From: Pseudooceanicola marinus
GTDB lineage: Bacteria > Pseudomonadota > Alphaproteobacteria > Rhodobacterales > Rhodobacteraceae
NCBI RefSeq assembly: GCF_002786295.1
Contig: NZ_PGTC01000013.1
Coordinates: 7,501-71,500, forward strand
DNA length: 64,000 nucleotides
Direction: 5' to 3'
Part shown: in pieces, positions 25,636-33,917 of the stretch
Numbering within the stretch: the first letter of the stretch is position 1
Layout of the letters: the number at the start of each line of letters is the position of its first letter
The notes under the pieces: generated by a model
Seen by the model: only the letters and a program-made list of their open reading frames with translations
Told to the model about the DNA's origin: nothing
Databases searched by the model: none
Translations under genes and position numbers: made by a program

Positions 25636-27051
25636 ATGAACCGCTACCCGCGCAACATGATCGGCTACGGCCCCACCCCGCCGGACGCCCGGTGGCCTGG
25701 CGGTGCCAAGGTCGCGGTCTCCTTCGTGCTGAACTACGAGGAAGGCGGCGAAAACAACATCCTGCACGGCGATCCCGCGTCCGAGGCCTTCCTGTCGGAA
25801 GTGATCGGCGCCACGCCGTGGGAGGGCAAGCGCCACTGGAACATGGAGTCGGTCTATGAATACGGCGCCCGCGCCGGGTTCTGGCGCCTCCATCGCCTGT
25901 TCACCGAGAAGGGCATCCCGCTGACCGTCTACGGCGTGACCGATGCCCTGGCGCGCAGCCCGGAACAGGTCTGGGCGATGCAGGAGGCCGGCTGGGAGAT
26001 CGCCAGCCACGGCAAGAAATGGATCGAACACAAGGACATGCCCGAGGACGAAGAGCGGGCGATCATGCAAGAGGCCATCGCCCTGCATGAGGAAGTGACC
26101 GGCGAGAAGCCCGAGGGCTGGTACACCGGGCGCTGTTCCATGAACACGGTGAAACTGGCCGCCGAGCTGGGGATGAAATGGGTCAGCGATACCATCGACG
26201 ACGACCTGCCCTACTGGGGCGATTTCGACGGCCATCGCACCCTGGTGATCCCCTACACGATGGACACCAATGACATGCGCTTTGCCGGGCCGGCCACCTT
26301 TGGCGGCCAGGAAGAGTTCTTCGAGTACCTGAAGGCAGCCTTCGACGAGCTCTACGCGGAGGGCGAGGCGGGATCGGCCAAGATGTTCTCGATCGGGATG
26401 CACTGCCGCCTGCTGGGCCGTCCGGGCCGCATTGCCGCGCTGCGCAAGTTCATCGACTACGCCCAGTCGAAGGGCGATGTCTGGTTCCCGCGCCGCATCG
26501 ACATCCACGACCACTGGGCCGCCGAACACCCCCATGTCACCCCGGCCCTGGTCCCCAGCCAGATGCCCAAGGAGGAGTTCGTGCGCCTCTTCGGTGGGAT
26601 CTACGAACATTCCCCCTGGGTGGCCGAACGCGCCTGGGAGGGCGAGCTGGGCCCGGTGCACGACCGCGCCAAGGGGCTGTGGAGCGCGCTTGTGCGCGTC
26701 TTCCGCCGCGCCGCGCCGGAGGAAAAGCTGCAGGTGCTGACCAGCCACCCCGACCTGGCCGGCAAGCTGGCCGAGGCCAAGCGCCTGACGGCGGAAAGCA
26801 GCGAGGAACAGGCGGGCGCCGGCCTGTCGGTCCTGACCGACGAGGAACGCGCCTTCTTCACCGAGGGCAACGCCGCCTACACGGCCAAGTTCGGCTTCCC
26901 CTTTATCATCGCCGCCAAGGAGCATACGAAGGCGTCCATCATGGAGGCGATGACCCGTCGCCTGGCCCATGACCGCGAGACCGAGTTCCGGGCCGCCTGC
27001 GCCCAGGTCGAGCGAATCACGTACCACCGCCTGAAGGACCTTCTCGCGTGA
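25636..27051 (+). CDS. puuE: Allantoinase PuuE fused to OHCU decarboxylase UraD
   Basis: 471 aa; start at 25636 with GGAGA 8 nt upstream. Residues 1-300 are the polysaccharide-deacetylase-like PuuE allantoinase (MNRYPRNMIGYGPTPPDARWPGG start, in part; NYEEGGENN; SHGKKWIEH; SIGMHCRLLGRPGR). Residues 310-471 are a full UraD domain: FVRLFGGIYEHSPWVAE with the catalytic His, HPDLAGK, SSEEQAGAGL and FGFPFI. The fusion joins two consecutive steps, OHCU to allantoin and allantoin to allantoate, in one chain. The allE GTG overlaps its TGA. Confidence 0.95.
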   Translation: MNRYPRNMIGYGPTPPDARWPGGAKVAVSFVLNYEEGGENNILHGDPASEAFLSEVIGATPWEGKRHWNMESVYEYGARAGFWRLHRLFTEKGIPLTVYGVTDALARSPEQVWAMQEAGWEIASHGKKWIEHKDMPEDEERAIMQEAIALHEEVTGEKPEGWYTGRCSMNTVKLAAELGMKWVSDTIDDDLPYWGDFDGHRTLVIPYTMDTNDMRFAGPATFGGQEEFFEYLKAAFDELYAEGEAGSAKMFSIGMHCRLLGRPGRIAALRKFIDYAQSKGDVWFPRRIDIHDHWAAEHPHVTPALVPSQMPKEEFVRLFGGIYEHSPWVAERAWEGELGPVHDRAKGLWSALVRVFRRAAPEEKLQVLTSHPDLAGKLAEAKRLTAESSEEQAGAGLSVLTDEERAFFTEGNAAYTAKFGFPFIIAAKEHTKASIMEAMTRRLAHDRETEFRAACAQVERITYHRLKDLLA

Positions 27052-27869
27052 CACGCAGCTACTTCACCCCCAAGGGGGGCCTGCCCGCACAGGGGGAACG
27101 CCACTACGATCCGGCGCGCTTTACCACCGCCTATGCGATCATTCCCGGCACCTGCCTGTCGGATATCGTCACCTCCTTCCTGCCCGGCTGGAACCAGGCC
27201 CGCGCCTGGATCCTGGCGCGTCCGCTTTCGGGCTTCGCCGAGACCTTTGCCCAGCTCATCGTCGAGCTGGCCCCGAGCGGCGGCAGCGACACCCCCGAAC
27301 CCGACGCGGGCGCCGAGGGCGTGATCTTCGTCACCGGCGGCGAGGTGGTGCTGACCCTGGACGGGACCGAGCATGTGCTGGACGCGGGCGGCTATGCCTT
27401 CCTCGCGCCGGGCGCGGCCTGGTCGCTGCGCAACCGCGGGGACGTGCCCGTTTCCTTCCACTGGATCCGCAAGCGCTACGTGCCCGCCCCCGGCATCGAC
27501 GCGCCCGAAAGCTTTGTCTCCCACGACGACGCCGTGGCACCGATCCCGATGCCCGACACCGGCGGCGCCTGGGCCACCACCCGCTTCGCCGATCCCAGCG
27601 ACCTGCGCCACGACATGCACGTCAATATCGTCACCTTCCAGAAGGGCGGGCGCATTCCCTTTGCCGAAACCCACGTGATGGAACACGGTCTCTTCGTGCT
27701 GCAGGGCAAGGGGCGCTACCTGCTCAATACCGACTGGGTGGACGTGGAAGCGGGCGATTTCATGTGGTTGCGCGCCTTCTGCCCGCAGGCCTGCGAACAG
27801 CTTGGCGATGAGCCGTTCCGCTACCTGCTTTACAAGGACGTGAACCGCCACCCGGAGCTGACCCTGTGA
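27048..27869 (+). CDS. allE: (S)-ureidoglycine aminohydrolase (bicupin)
   Basis: 273 aa from a GTG start overlapping the puuE stop (GTGA). Two cupin halves: FVTGGEVVLTLDGTEHVL in the first, and THVMEHGLFVLQGKGRYLLN in the second, where the Glu-His-Gln set binds Mn2+. It converts ureidoglycine to ureidoglycolate plus ammonia. Motifs SYFTPKGGLPAQ and FRYLLYKDVNRHPEL are characteristic of the AllE/YlbA group. It implies allantoate amidohydrolase activity upstream in the pathway, whose gene is not in this window. Confidence 0.93.
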   Translation: MTRSYFTPKGGLPAQGERHYDPARFTTAYAIIPGTCLSDIVTSFLPGWNQARAWILARPLSGFAETFAQLIVELAPSGGSDTPEPDAGAEGVIFVTGGEVVLTLDGTEHVLDAGGYAFLAPGAAWSLRNRGDVPVSFHWIRKRYVPAPGIDAPESFVSHDDAVAPIPMPDTGGAWATTRFADPSDLRHDMHVNIVTFQKGGRIPFAETHVMEHGLFVLQGKGRYLLNTDWVDVEAGDFMWLRAFCPQACEQLGDEPFRYLLYKDVNRHPELTL

Positions 27870-28363
27870 CCACGCCCCCGCGGACGATCCGGGCCGAGCC
27901 GCTGACAGCCGCCGCCTTCGCCCCCTTCGGCGACGTGCTGGAGGTGACGGAAAGCTACGACAAGCTGATCAATGCGGGGATGTGCGAACGGTATCATGAT
28001 CGGGCGACGCTCGATTTCGGTCCCGGCGGGCGCGCCGGGATCTCGATCTTCCGCGCCCAGGCGCGCGCCCTGCCCTATACCTGCGACCTGCTGGAACGGC
28101 ACCCGGAGGGCAGCCAGGCCTTCGTGCCGATGACCGCCGCGCCGTGGCTGGTGATCGTCGCCGCGGACGCGGATGGCCGGCCCGGCGCGCCGCGCGCCTT
28201 CCTGCCCGAACCGGGCCAGGGGGTGAATTTCCACCGCGGCACCTGGCACGGTGTGCTTACGCCTTTGGCAGAACCGGGCCTTTTCGCCGTCATCGACCGC
28301 ATCGGCGACACCCCCAACCTAGAAGAGTACTTCCTAGAGCATCCGTTTACTGTCACGCTCTGA
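27866..28363 (+). CDS. allA: Ureidoglycolate lyase
   Basis: 165 aa from a GTG start overlapping the allE stop. It splits ureidoglycolate into glyoxylate and urea. Signatures: AFAPFGDVLE at the N-terminus, VARP-like ISIFRAQARALPYTCDLLERHPEGSQAF (in part), VNFHRGTWHGVLTPL with the metal/catalytic His, and FAVIDRIGD. Length is normal. It is the fourth enzyme-coding unit of the ureide cluster and is followed after 48 nt by the permease. Confidence 0.95.
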   Translation: MTTPPRTIRAEPLTAAAFAPFGDVLEVTESYDKLINAGMCERYHDRATLDFGPGGRAGISIFRAQARALPYTCDLLERHPEGSQAFVPMTAAPWLVIVAADADGRPGAPRAFLPEPGQGVNFHRGTWHGVLTPLAEPGLFAVIDRIGDTPNLEEYFLEHPFTVTL

Positions 28364-28411
28364 CATACGCCTCCGTCAAGAGAGGCCATGTCAGCAACAG
28401 GGGAAGTGACA

Positions 28412-29821
28412 ATGACCGAAAGTTCCTTGGGCACCGCGGAGCAGCTCCGCGATCCGAATTACATGCCGCCGATCGGCGACGCCGTTCCGCTGGGGATCCA
28501 GCATGTGCTGGCGATGTTCGCCTCCAACGTGACGCCCTCGATCATCATCGCGGGGGCCGCGGGCTTCGGCTTCGGGTCGGACCAGGGGGCGCTCGGCTTC
28601 CCCGACATGACCTACATGATCCAGATGGCGATGCTGTTTGCCGGCGTCGCCACGCTGTTCCAGACCATCGGCATGGGGCCGATCGGGGCGCGCCTGCCGA
28701 TCGTGCAGGGCACCTCCTTCGCCTTCCTGCCGGTCATGATCCCGGCCGTGGCGGGACGTGGCACCGAAGGCATGGCGGCGCTGATGACCGGGGTGGTGAT
28801 CGGCGGGATCTTCCACTTCTGCATCGGCTTTTTCATCGGGCGGCTGCGCTTTGCCCTGCCGCCCCTGGTCACCGGGCTGATCGTGCTGATGATCGGCCTG
28901 GCCCTGCTGAAAACCGGCATCCAGTATGCCGCAGGCGGTGTGCCCCTGGTCGGCCAGCCCGAGTTCGGCACCGCCGCCATGTGGATCCCGGCGCTGGTGG
29001 TGATCTTCGTGGCCCTGGGCCTGTCGTTCTTCACCACCGGGCTCCTCTCCGTGGCCTCTGTGCTGATCGGCATCCTGGCAGGCTATGCCGTCGCCGCCGC
29101 CATGGGCCAGGTCAGCTTCGGCAACGTGGGCAATGCCAGCCTCTTCGACCTGCCGATGCCCTTCCAGTGGGGCCTCGGCTTCGACCCTGCGATCATCATC
29201 GGCATGTGCTTCATGGCGATCATCTCGGCCATCGAGACGGTGGGCGACACCTCCGGCATCACCAAGGGCGGCGCGGGCCGCGAGGCCACGGATCGCGAGA
29301 TCGAGGGCGCGACCTTTGCCGACGGTTTCGGCTCCGCCCTGGCCGGGGTCTTCGGCGGGCTGCCCAACACGTCCTTCAGCCAGAACGTCGGCCTGATCGC
29401 CATGACCGGCGTGATGAGCCGCCACGTGGTCACCATCGGCGCGGTCTTCCTGATCCTCTGCGGGCTGGTGCCCAAGGTGGGCGCGGTGATCAACACGGTG
29501 CCGATCAACGTCCTCGGCGGCGGTGTCATCGTCATGTTCGGCATGGTCGCGGCCTCGGGCATCAACATGCTGTCCGACGTGGTCTGGAACCGCCGCAACA
29601 TGATCATCCTCGCGGTGTCGCTCTCGGTGGGCTTCGGCCTGCAACTGGAACCCTCGGCGCTGCAGCACCTGCCACGCACCCTGCAGATCCTGCTGACCTC
29701 GGGCCTGCTGCCCGCCGCCGGCCTGTCGATCATCCTCAACCTCGTACTGCCCGACGAAACCCCGGAAGAGCACGCCGAGGCCGAGGCGGAGATCGAGGCG
29801 CATAGAACCGACGCCGCCTGA
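28412..29821 (+). CDS. NCS2 family nucleobase permease (urate/xanthine type)
   Basis: 469 aa from the ATG at 28412, which has AGGGGA 7 nt upstream; an ATG at 28388 also exists but its purine run is too close. About 14 membrane segments. SFSQNVGLIAMTGVMSRHV contains the QNxG motif of the NCS2/UraA fold, and AIIS-AIETVGDTSGI gives the TM8 Glu. The location after allA and near uraH, plus QN in place of the PN of uracil carriers, favours urate or xanthine as substrate. Substrate is inferred from context. Confidence 0.93.
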   Translation: MTESSLGTAEQLRDPNYMPPIGDAVPLGIQHVLAMFASNVTPSIIIAGAAGFGFGSDQGALGFPDMTYMIQMAMLFAGVATLFQTIGMGPIGARLPIVQGTSFAFLPVMIPAVAGRGTEGMAALMTGVVIGGIFHFCIGFFIGRLRFALPPLVTGLIVLMIGLALLKTGIQYAAGGVPLVGQPEFGTAAMWIPALVVIFVALGLSFFTTGLLSVASVLIGILAGYAVAAAMGQVSFGNVGNASLFDLPMPFQWGLGFDPAIIIGMCFMAIISAIETVGDTSGITKGGAGREATDREIEGATFADGFGSALAGVFGGLPNTSFSQNVGLIAMTGVMSRHVVTIGAVFLILCGLVPKVGAVINTVPINVLGGGVIVMFGMVAASGINMLSDVVWNRRNMIILAVSLSVGFGLQLEPSALQHLPRTLQILLTSGLLPAAGLSIILNLVLPDETPEEHAEAEAEIEAHRTDAA

Positions 29822-29845
29822 CGGCCCCGAACCTCGTGCAACGAG

Positions 29846-29873
29846 AAAGGCGCGCCCCACGGGGCGCGCCTTT
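29846..29873. terminator. Bidirectional terminator between permease and thiolase genes
   Basis: Near-perfect palindrome: AAAGGCGCGCC at 29846-29856 pairs with 29863-29873, with further C/G pairs in the loop. T-runs exist in both directions (TTT on each strand). It separates the convergent permease (ends 29821) and thiolase (ends 29941) genes. Confidence 0.85.
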
Positions 29874-29883
29874 GCCTTCGGCG

Positions 29884-29906
29884 AGAGTATTTTCGGCTGT
29901 CGGATA
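29884..29906 (+). repeat. Intergenic 3'-end repeat fragment, variant D
   Basis: GAGTATTTTCGGCTGTCGGAT on the plus strand, 11 nt after the bidirectional terminator. It matches the end of the element at 12240 (GAGTATTTCCGGCTGTCGGAT read on the minus strand), and its GAGTATTTT core occurs in the copies at 17896 and 32052. Only the distal part of the element is present; here it follows a plus-strand gene. Confidence 0.6.
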
Positions 29907-29940
29907 GGCGCAGGGGCGCCCAGTGGCTCAGGTCTGCGGC

Positions 29941-31119
29941 TCAGATCCGCTCGATCGCCAGCGCGATGCCCTGACCGCCGCCGATGCACATGGTGATCAG
30001 CGCCTTCGACCCGCCGATCCGCTCCAGCTCGTAGAGCGCCTTGACGGTGATGATCGCGCCGGTGGCGCCCACCGGGTGGCCCAGGGCGATGGCACCGCCG
30101 TTGGGGTTCACCTTGGCTGTGTCCAGACCCAGGGCGCGGTTCACCGCGATGGCCTGGGCGGCGAAGGCCTCGTTCGATTCGATCACGTCGAAATCCGACG
30201 CCTTCAGACCGGTCTTCTCCAGCAGCTTCTCCACCGCCGGGATCGGCCCCACGCCCATCACCTCGGGGCGCACACCCGCATGGGCATAGCCCAGGATGCG
30301 CGCGCGCGGTTTCAGTCCGGCGGCCTCGGCCGCCGAGGCGCGGGCCAGCACCAGCGCCGCCGCGCCGTCGTTGAGGCCGGAGGCATTGCCCGCCGTCACC
30401 GTGCCGTCTTTCTGGAAGGCCGGGCGCAGCCCCGCCAGCGCCTCGGCGGTGGTGGAGGGCTTGGCATGTTCGTCAGTCGCAAACTCGACCTCCTGGCGCT
30501 TCACCTTCACGGTGACCGGCACGATCTGCTCGGCGAAATGGCCCGCCGCGATGGCGGCGCCGGCGCGGCGCTGGCTTTCCAGCGCGAAGGCGTCCTGATC
30601 CTCACGGGTGATCGTGGTTTCGGCCGCGACGTTTTCCGCCGTCACGCCCATGTGGCCGGTGCCGAAGGGGCAGTTCAGCGCGCCCAGCATCATGTCCAGC
30701 GTCTTCACGTCGCCCATCTTGGTGCCCCAGCGTTGCCCCTGGATGATGTAGGGCGAGCGCGACATGTTCTCGGCCCCGCCGGCGACGGCGAAATCGGCAT
30801 CTCCCAGCATCAGCGACTGGGCGGCGGACACGATGGCCTGCGCGCCGGAGCCGCAAAGGCGGTTCACGTTCATCGCCGGCGTCGTCTCGGGGATACCTGC
30901 CTGCATCGCGGCAACGCGGCTGACGTACATGTCGCGCGGCTCTGTGTTGATGACATGACCCATGACCACGTGGCCCACCTGAGCCCCCTCGACGCCCGCG
31001 CGTTCCAGTGCCGCGCGGGTGACGGTGGTGCCCAGGTCGATGGGCGAGACACCGGCCAGGCTGCCGCCGAAGGTGCCGATGGCGGTGCGCGCACCGCTGA
31101 GAATGACGATATCGTCCAT
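29941..31119 (-). CDS. Acetyl-CoA C-acyltransferase (biosynthetic-type thiolase)
   Basis: 392 aa. Claisen condensation or thiolysis of acyl-CoA. Active sites are intact: Cys in [14 protein letters not shown] (near 88), His in [16 protein letters not shown] (near 348), and Cys in MCIGGGQG (near 378), plus NEAFAAQ. Length and [10 protein letters not shown] fit the acetoacetyl-CoA/beta-ketothiolase group (AtoB, PhaA, BktB). No phaB, atoD or other pathway gene is adjacent, so acetyl-CoA acetyltransferase is the best general name. It is monocistronic. Confidence 0.95.
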   Translation of the reverse strand: MDDIVILSGARTAIGTFGGSLAGVSPIDLGTTVTRAALERAGVEGAQVGHVVMGHVINTEPRDMYVSRVAAMQAGIPETTPAMNVNRLCGSGAQAIVSAAQSLMLGDADFAVAGGAENMSRSPYIIQGQRWGTKMGDVKTLDMMLGALNCPFGTGHMGVTAENVAAETTITREDQDAFALESQRRAGAAIAAGHFAEQIVPVTVKVKRQEVEFATDEHAKPSTTAEALAGLRPAFQKDGTVTAGNASGLNDGAAALVLARASAAEAAGLKPRARILGYAHAGVRPEVMGVGPIPAVEKLLEKTGLKASDFDVIESNEAFAAQAIAVNRALGLDTAKVNPNGGAIALGHPVGATGAIITVKALYELERIGGSKALITMCIGGGQGIALAIERI

Positions 31120-31188
31120 GAGGTCCTCCCGAAGGTGTTTCGGGCAAACCCTACCACCGCACCGCCCCGTGGCGACAGTGACGGTGCG

Positions 31189-31950
31189 TTATTCGGCAGC
31201 CTGCCCAGGGACCAGCGGCACCCGGCCCGCCGATGTCAGAACCGCACATTCGGACCCCTCGAAGGCCACGGCCGACAGGAACCGGGGCCCGTCCGAATGC
31301 CCCGCCCCGGTATCGATGTCGACGCGGTTGCCGAAATGGCTCACCTCGTCGACGATGGTGTGGCCATGCACGATCAGCCAGGGATGCGGGCCGGTCTCGG
31401 CATAGAACTCGTCCCGGATCCAGACCAGGTCCTGTTCGTCCTGCGCCTCCAGGGCGATGCCGGGCCGGATGCCCGCGTGGACGAACAGCAACGCGTCCCG
31501 CTCCGCCCAGAGCGGCAACCCGTCCAGAAAATCCCGGTGCGCCTGCGGCACCTTTTCCCGCGCCTCGGCATGCAGGTCGGCGACGGACCGGTCGGGTCCG
31601 GTCGCCACCCCGTAGCTTTCCAGCGTGGCACAACCGCCCAGGCGGTAATGCGTCCAGGGGGCGCCCGACTTGATCGCCGGGTCGTCGAGGCGGGCGCTTT
31701 CCAGGAAGCGGCGGAACATGCGGTCATGGTTGCCCAGCAGGACCGTCCAGTTCCGCCCCTCCGCCCGCCCTGCGATCAGCCGGTCGATCACCGCGCGCGT
31801 CTCGGGCCCCCGGTCCACCAGATCGCCGGTGAAGATCACCTCGTCCGGCCCGCCCGGCCCGTCGCGCCCGCCGTCCTGCGCAATCCGCGCCAGCGCCCCG
31901 TCCAGAAGGTCGATCTGTCCGTGGATGTCCCCGATGGCATAGATGGTCAT
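31189..31950 (-). CDS. Metallophosphoesterase, PPP-type protein phosphatase family
   Basis: 253 aa from the ATG at 31950. Motifs of the two-metal calcineurin-like core appear in order: YAIGDIHGQIDLL (D-x-H), FTGDLVDRGPET (G-D-x-x-D-R-G), LLGNHDRMFRRF (G-N-H-D), and LIVHGHTIVDE (G-H-T). A His in LLFVHAGIRPG completes the site. These are the signatures of bacterial Ser/Thr phosphatases and related Ap4A hydrolases. There is no N-terminal signal. Its substrate is unknown. The 71-nt repeat copy B lies 100 nt upstream. Confidence 0.92.
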   Translation of the reverse strand: MTIYAIGDIHGQIDLLDGALARIAQDGGRDGPGGPDEVIFTGDLVDRGPETRAVIDRLIAGRAEGRNWTVLLGNHDRMFRRFLESARLDDPAIKSGAPWTHYRLGGCATLESYGVATGPDRSVADLHAEAREKVPQAHRDFLDGLPLWAERDALLFVHAGIRPGIALEAQDEQDLVWIRDEFYAETGPHPWLIVHGHTIVDEVSHFGNRVDIDTGAGHSDGPRFLSAVAFEGSECAVLTSAGRVPLVPGQAAE

Positions 31951-32051
31951 GAAAGCCTCGTCGCTGCGTCGCGGCAAAAGGATCATCTTTGCCCGCCAAT
32001 GACCAGCGCCCGGACGACACATTTTCATGACAGCGGATGACAGGCGCCCCG

Positions 32052-32122
32052 CCCCTGTCTTCACTTCGTCAAAAATACTCCGGGGGGAATTGAGCCGAAG
32101 GCTCAAGGGGGGCAGAGCCCCC
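32052..32122 (-). repeat. 71-nt intergenic 3'-end repeat, copy B
   Basis: Same as 17896-17966 at 70 of 71 bases. On the minus strand it follows serA, about 40 nt beyond the serA terminator, and precedes the phosphoesterase gene. The two hairpins (GGGGGC-TCT-GCCCCC, GAGCC-TTC-GGCTC) and the CCGGAGTATTTTTG end are preserved. Because serA already has its own terminator, this copy is not needed for ending serA. Confidence 0.9.
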
Positions 32123-32161
32123 GACCCCGGCGCCGTCCGCCCCCGAACGGCGACCCGAACG

Positions 32162-32190
32162 AAAAAGGGCCGCACCCTGCGGCGCGGCCC
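32162..32190 (-). terminator. serA: Intrinsic terminator after serA
   Basis: On the minus strand a 7-bp stem (GGGCCGC, 32184-32190, with 32167-32173) is followed by TTTTT at 32166-32162. It begins 26 nt past the serA stop. Confidence 0.88.
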
Positions 32191-32216
32191 CTCTCGGAAA
32201 CAGGGTCAGACGTCGA

Positions 32217-33809
32217 TCAGACGGCAAACTCCAGCGGACGGATCTGCTGGAACAGACCGGTGTCACGCAGCGCCTTCACCGTTTCCGGCTTGGTCTTCTC
32301 GTCGAGGTACAGCAGCGCGATCGCCTGCTTGCCCGTGGCCGTGCGGCCCAGGGTGAAGTTGGCGATGTTCTGGCCGTTCTCACCCAGGGTGGTGCCCAGG
32401 GTGCCGATCACGCCCGGCACGTCCTCGTTGGTGGTATAGAGCATATGCTCCCCCACCTCGGCGTCGATGTTGATGCCCTTGATCTGGATGAACCGCGGCT
32501 TGCCGTCGGAGAAGACGGTGCCGGCGCAGCTGCGTTCACGCTCGGGCGTGACGATGGTCACCTTGATGTAGCCGTCGAAGGTGCCGCCCTTGGACTGCGA
32601 GGTGGTCGAGACCTGGGTGCCACGCTCCTTGGCGACGACCGGGGCCGAGACCAGGTTCACGTCCGGGTTGGCCTTCTTCAGGATGCCGGCGATCACGGCG
32701 CAGTTCAGCGCGCCCTGGTTCATGTCGGCGGCGACACCGTCGTAGAGGATGTTAATGGCGTTGATCGGCTCATCGGTCAGCTGGCCGATGAAGTTGCCAA
32801 GGTGACCGGCCAGGTCGACCCAGGGGCCCATGACCTTGGCTTCTTCCGCGGTCATCGAGGGCATGTTCAGCGCGTTTTCCACGGCGCCGTCCAGCAGGTA
32901 GTTCGACATCTGCTCGGCCACCTGCAGGGCGACGTTTTCCTGCGCCTCGGTGGTGGCGGCGCCCAGGTGCGGGGTGCAGACCACGTTGGGCAGGTTGAAC
33001 AGCGGGTTCTCGGTGGCGGGTTCTTCCTTGAACACGTCGAAGGCCGCACCGGCCACGTGACCGGATTTCAGCAGGTCCGCCAGGGCCTGTTCATCCACCA
33101 GGCCACCGCGGGCACAGTTGATGATCCGCACGCCCTTCTTGGTCTTGGCCAGGTTTTCCGCCGACAGGATGTTGGCGGTCTGCTCGGTGAAGGGCACGTG
33201 CAGGGTGATGAAATCGGCGCGCTTCAGCAGCTCGTCCAGCTCGACCTTCTCGACGCCCATCTTCTTGGCCTTTTCCTCGCCCAGGAAGGGGTCATAGGCC
33301 ACGACCTTCATCTTCAGGCCCAGGGCGCGGTTGCAGACGATGCCGCCGATGTTGCCGGCACCGATCACGCCCAGGGTCTTGCCGGTCAGCTCGACGCCCA
33401 TGAACTTGGACTTTTCCCACTTGCCGGCATGGGTGGAGGCGCTGGCCTCGGGGATCTGGCGGGCCACGGCGAACATCATGGCGATGGCGTGTTCCGCCGT
33501 CGTGATCATGTTGCCGTAGGGCGTGTTCATCACGATCACGCCCTTCTTGGAGGCCGCTTCCTTGTCGATGTTGTCGGTGCCGATGCCGGCGCGGCCGATC
33601 ACCTTCAGGTTGGTGGCGTTTTCCAGGATCTTCTCGGTGACCTTGGTGGCCGACCGGATGGCCAGGCCGTCATACTGGCCGATGACCTCGGCCAGCTTGT
33701 CCTTGTCCTTGCCAAGGTCGGGCTGGAAATCCACGTCGATGCCACGATCCTTGAAGATCTGGACGGCGGCGGCGGACAGCTTGTCGGAAATCAGAACTTT
33801 GGGGGCCAT
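32217..33809 (-). CDS. serA: D-3-phosphoglycerate dehydrogenase
   Basis: 530 aa, the long form with an intervening and an ACT domain. It oxidises 3-phosphoglycerate, the first step of serine synthesis. NAD-binding GVIGAGNIGGIVCNRA near 146-161, the catalytic Arg in INCARGGLVDEQAL, Glu in FKEEPA and His in VCTPHLGAATTEAQ are all present. After residue 310 comes the intervening domain, and residues 455-530 form the ACT domain (INIDAEVGEHMLYTTNEDVPG, in part), the usual serine-sensing site. It is downstream of serC in the same direction and has a good terminator. Confidence 0.97.
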   Translation of the reverse strand: MAPKVLISDKLSAAAVQIFKDRGIDVDFQPDLGKDKDKLAEVIGQYDGLAIRSATKVTEKILENATNLKVIGRAGIGTDNIDKEAASKKGVIVMNTPYGNMITTAEHAIAMMFAVARQIPEASASTHAGKWEKSKFMGVELTGKTLGVIGAGNIGGIVCNRALGLKMKVVAYDPFLGEEKAKKMGVEKVELDELLKRADFITLHVPFTEQTANILSAENLAKTKKGVRIINCARGGLVDEQALADLLKSGHVAGAAFDVFKEEPATENPLFNLPNVVCTPHLGAATTEAQENVALQVAEQMSNYLLDGAVENALNMPSMTAEEAKVMGPWVDLAGHLGNFIGQLTDEPINAINILYDGVAADMNQGALNCAVIAGILKKANPDVNLVSAPVVAKERGTQVSTTSQSKGGTFDGYIKVTIVTPERERSCAGTVFSDGKPRFIQIKGINIDAEVGEHMLYTTNEDVPGVIGTLGTTLGENGQNIANFTLGRTATGKQAIALLYLDEKTKPETVKALRDTGLFQQIRPLEFAV

Positions 33810-33886
33810 GTCAGGCGCTCCTTCGAAAGTCGGAATTGGGATCGGGACGGCGCGGGCACCGCGCCGGGGAAAGACTGGGGATGCGG

Positions 33887-33910
33887 GACGGTGGGATCTC
33901 TCCCACCGTC
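33887..33910 (-). repeat. 10-bp inverted repeat between serC and serA
   Basis: GACGGTGGGA (33887-33896) pairs perfectly with 33901-33910 around a TCTC loop, starting 8 nt after the serC stop. There is no T-run behind it, so it is more likely an mRNA-stabilising or partial terminator structure that sets the serC/serA ratio than a full stop. Confidence 0.6.
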
Positions 33911-33917
33911 GACCAGC

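Noticed and set aside
29923-32040. Plus-strand open frame of about 700 codons opposite the thiolase and phosphoesterase genes
   Set aside because: Same antisense artefact; it crosses both real genes and the spacer between them and shows no family features.
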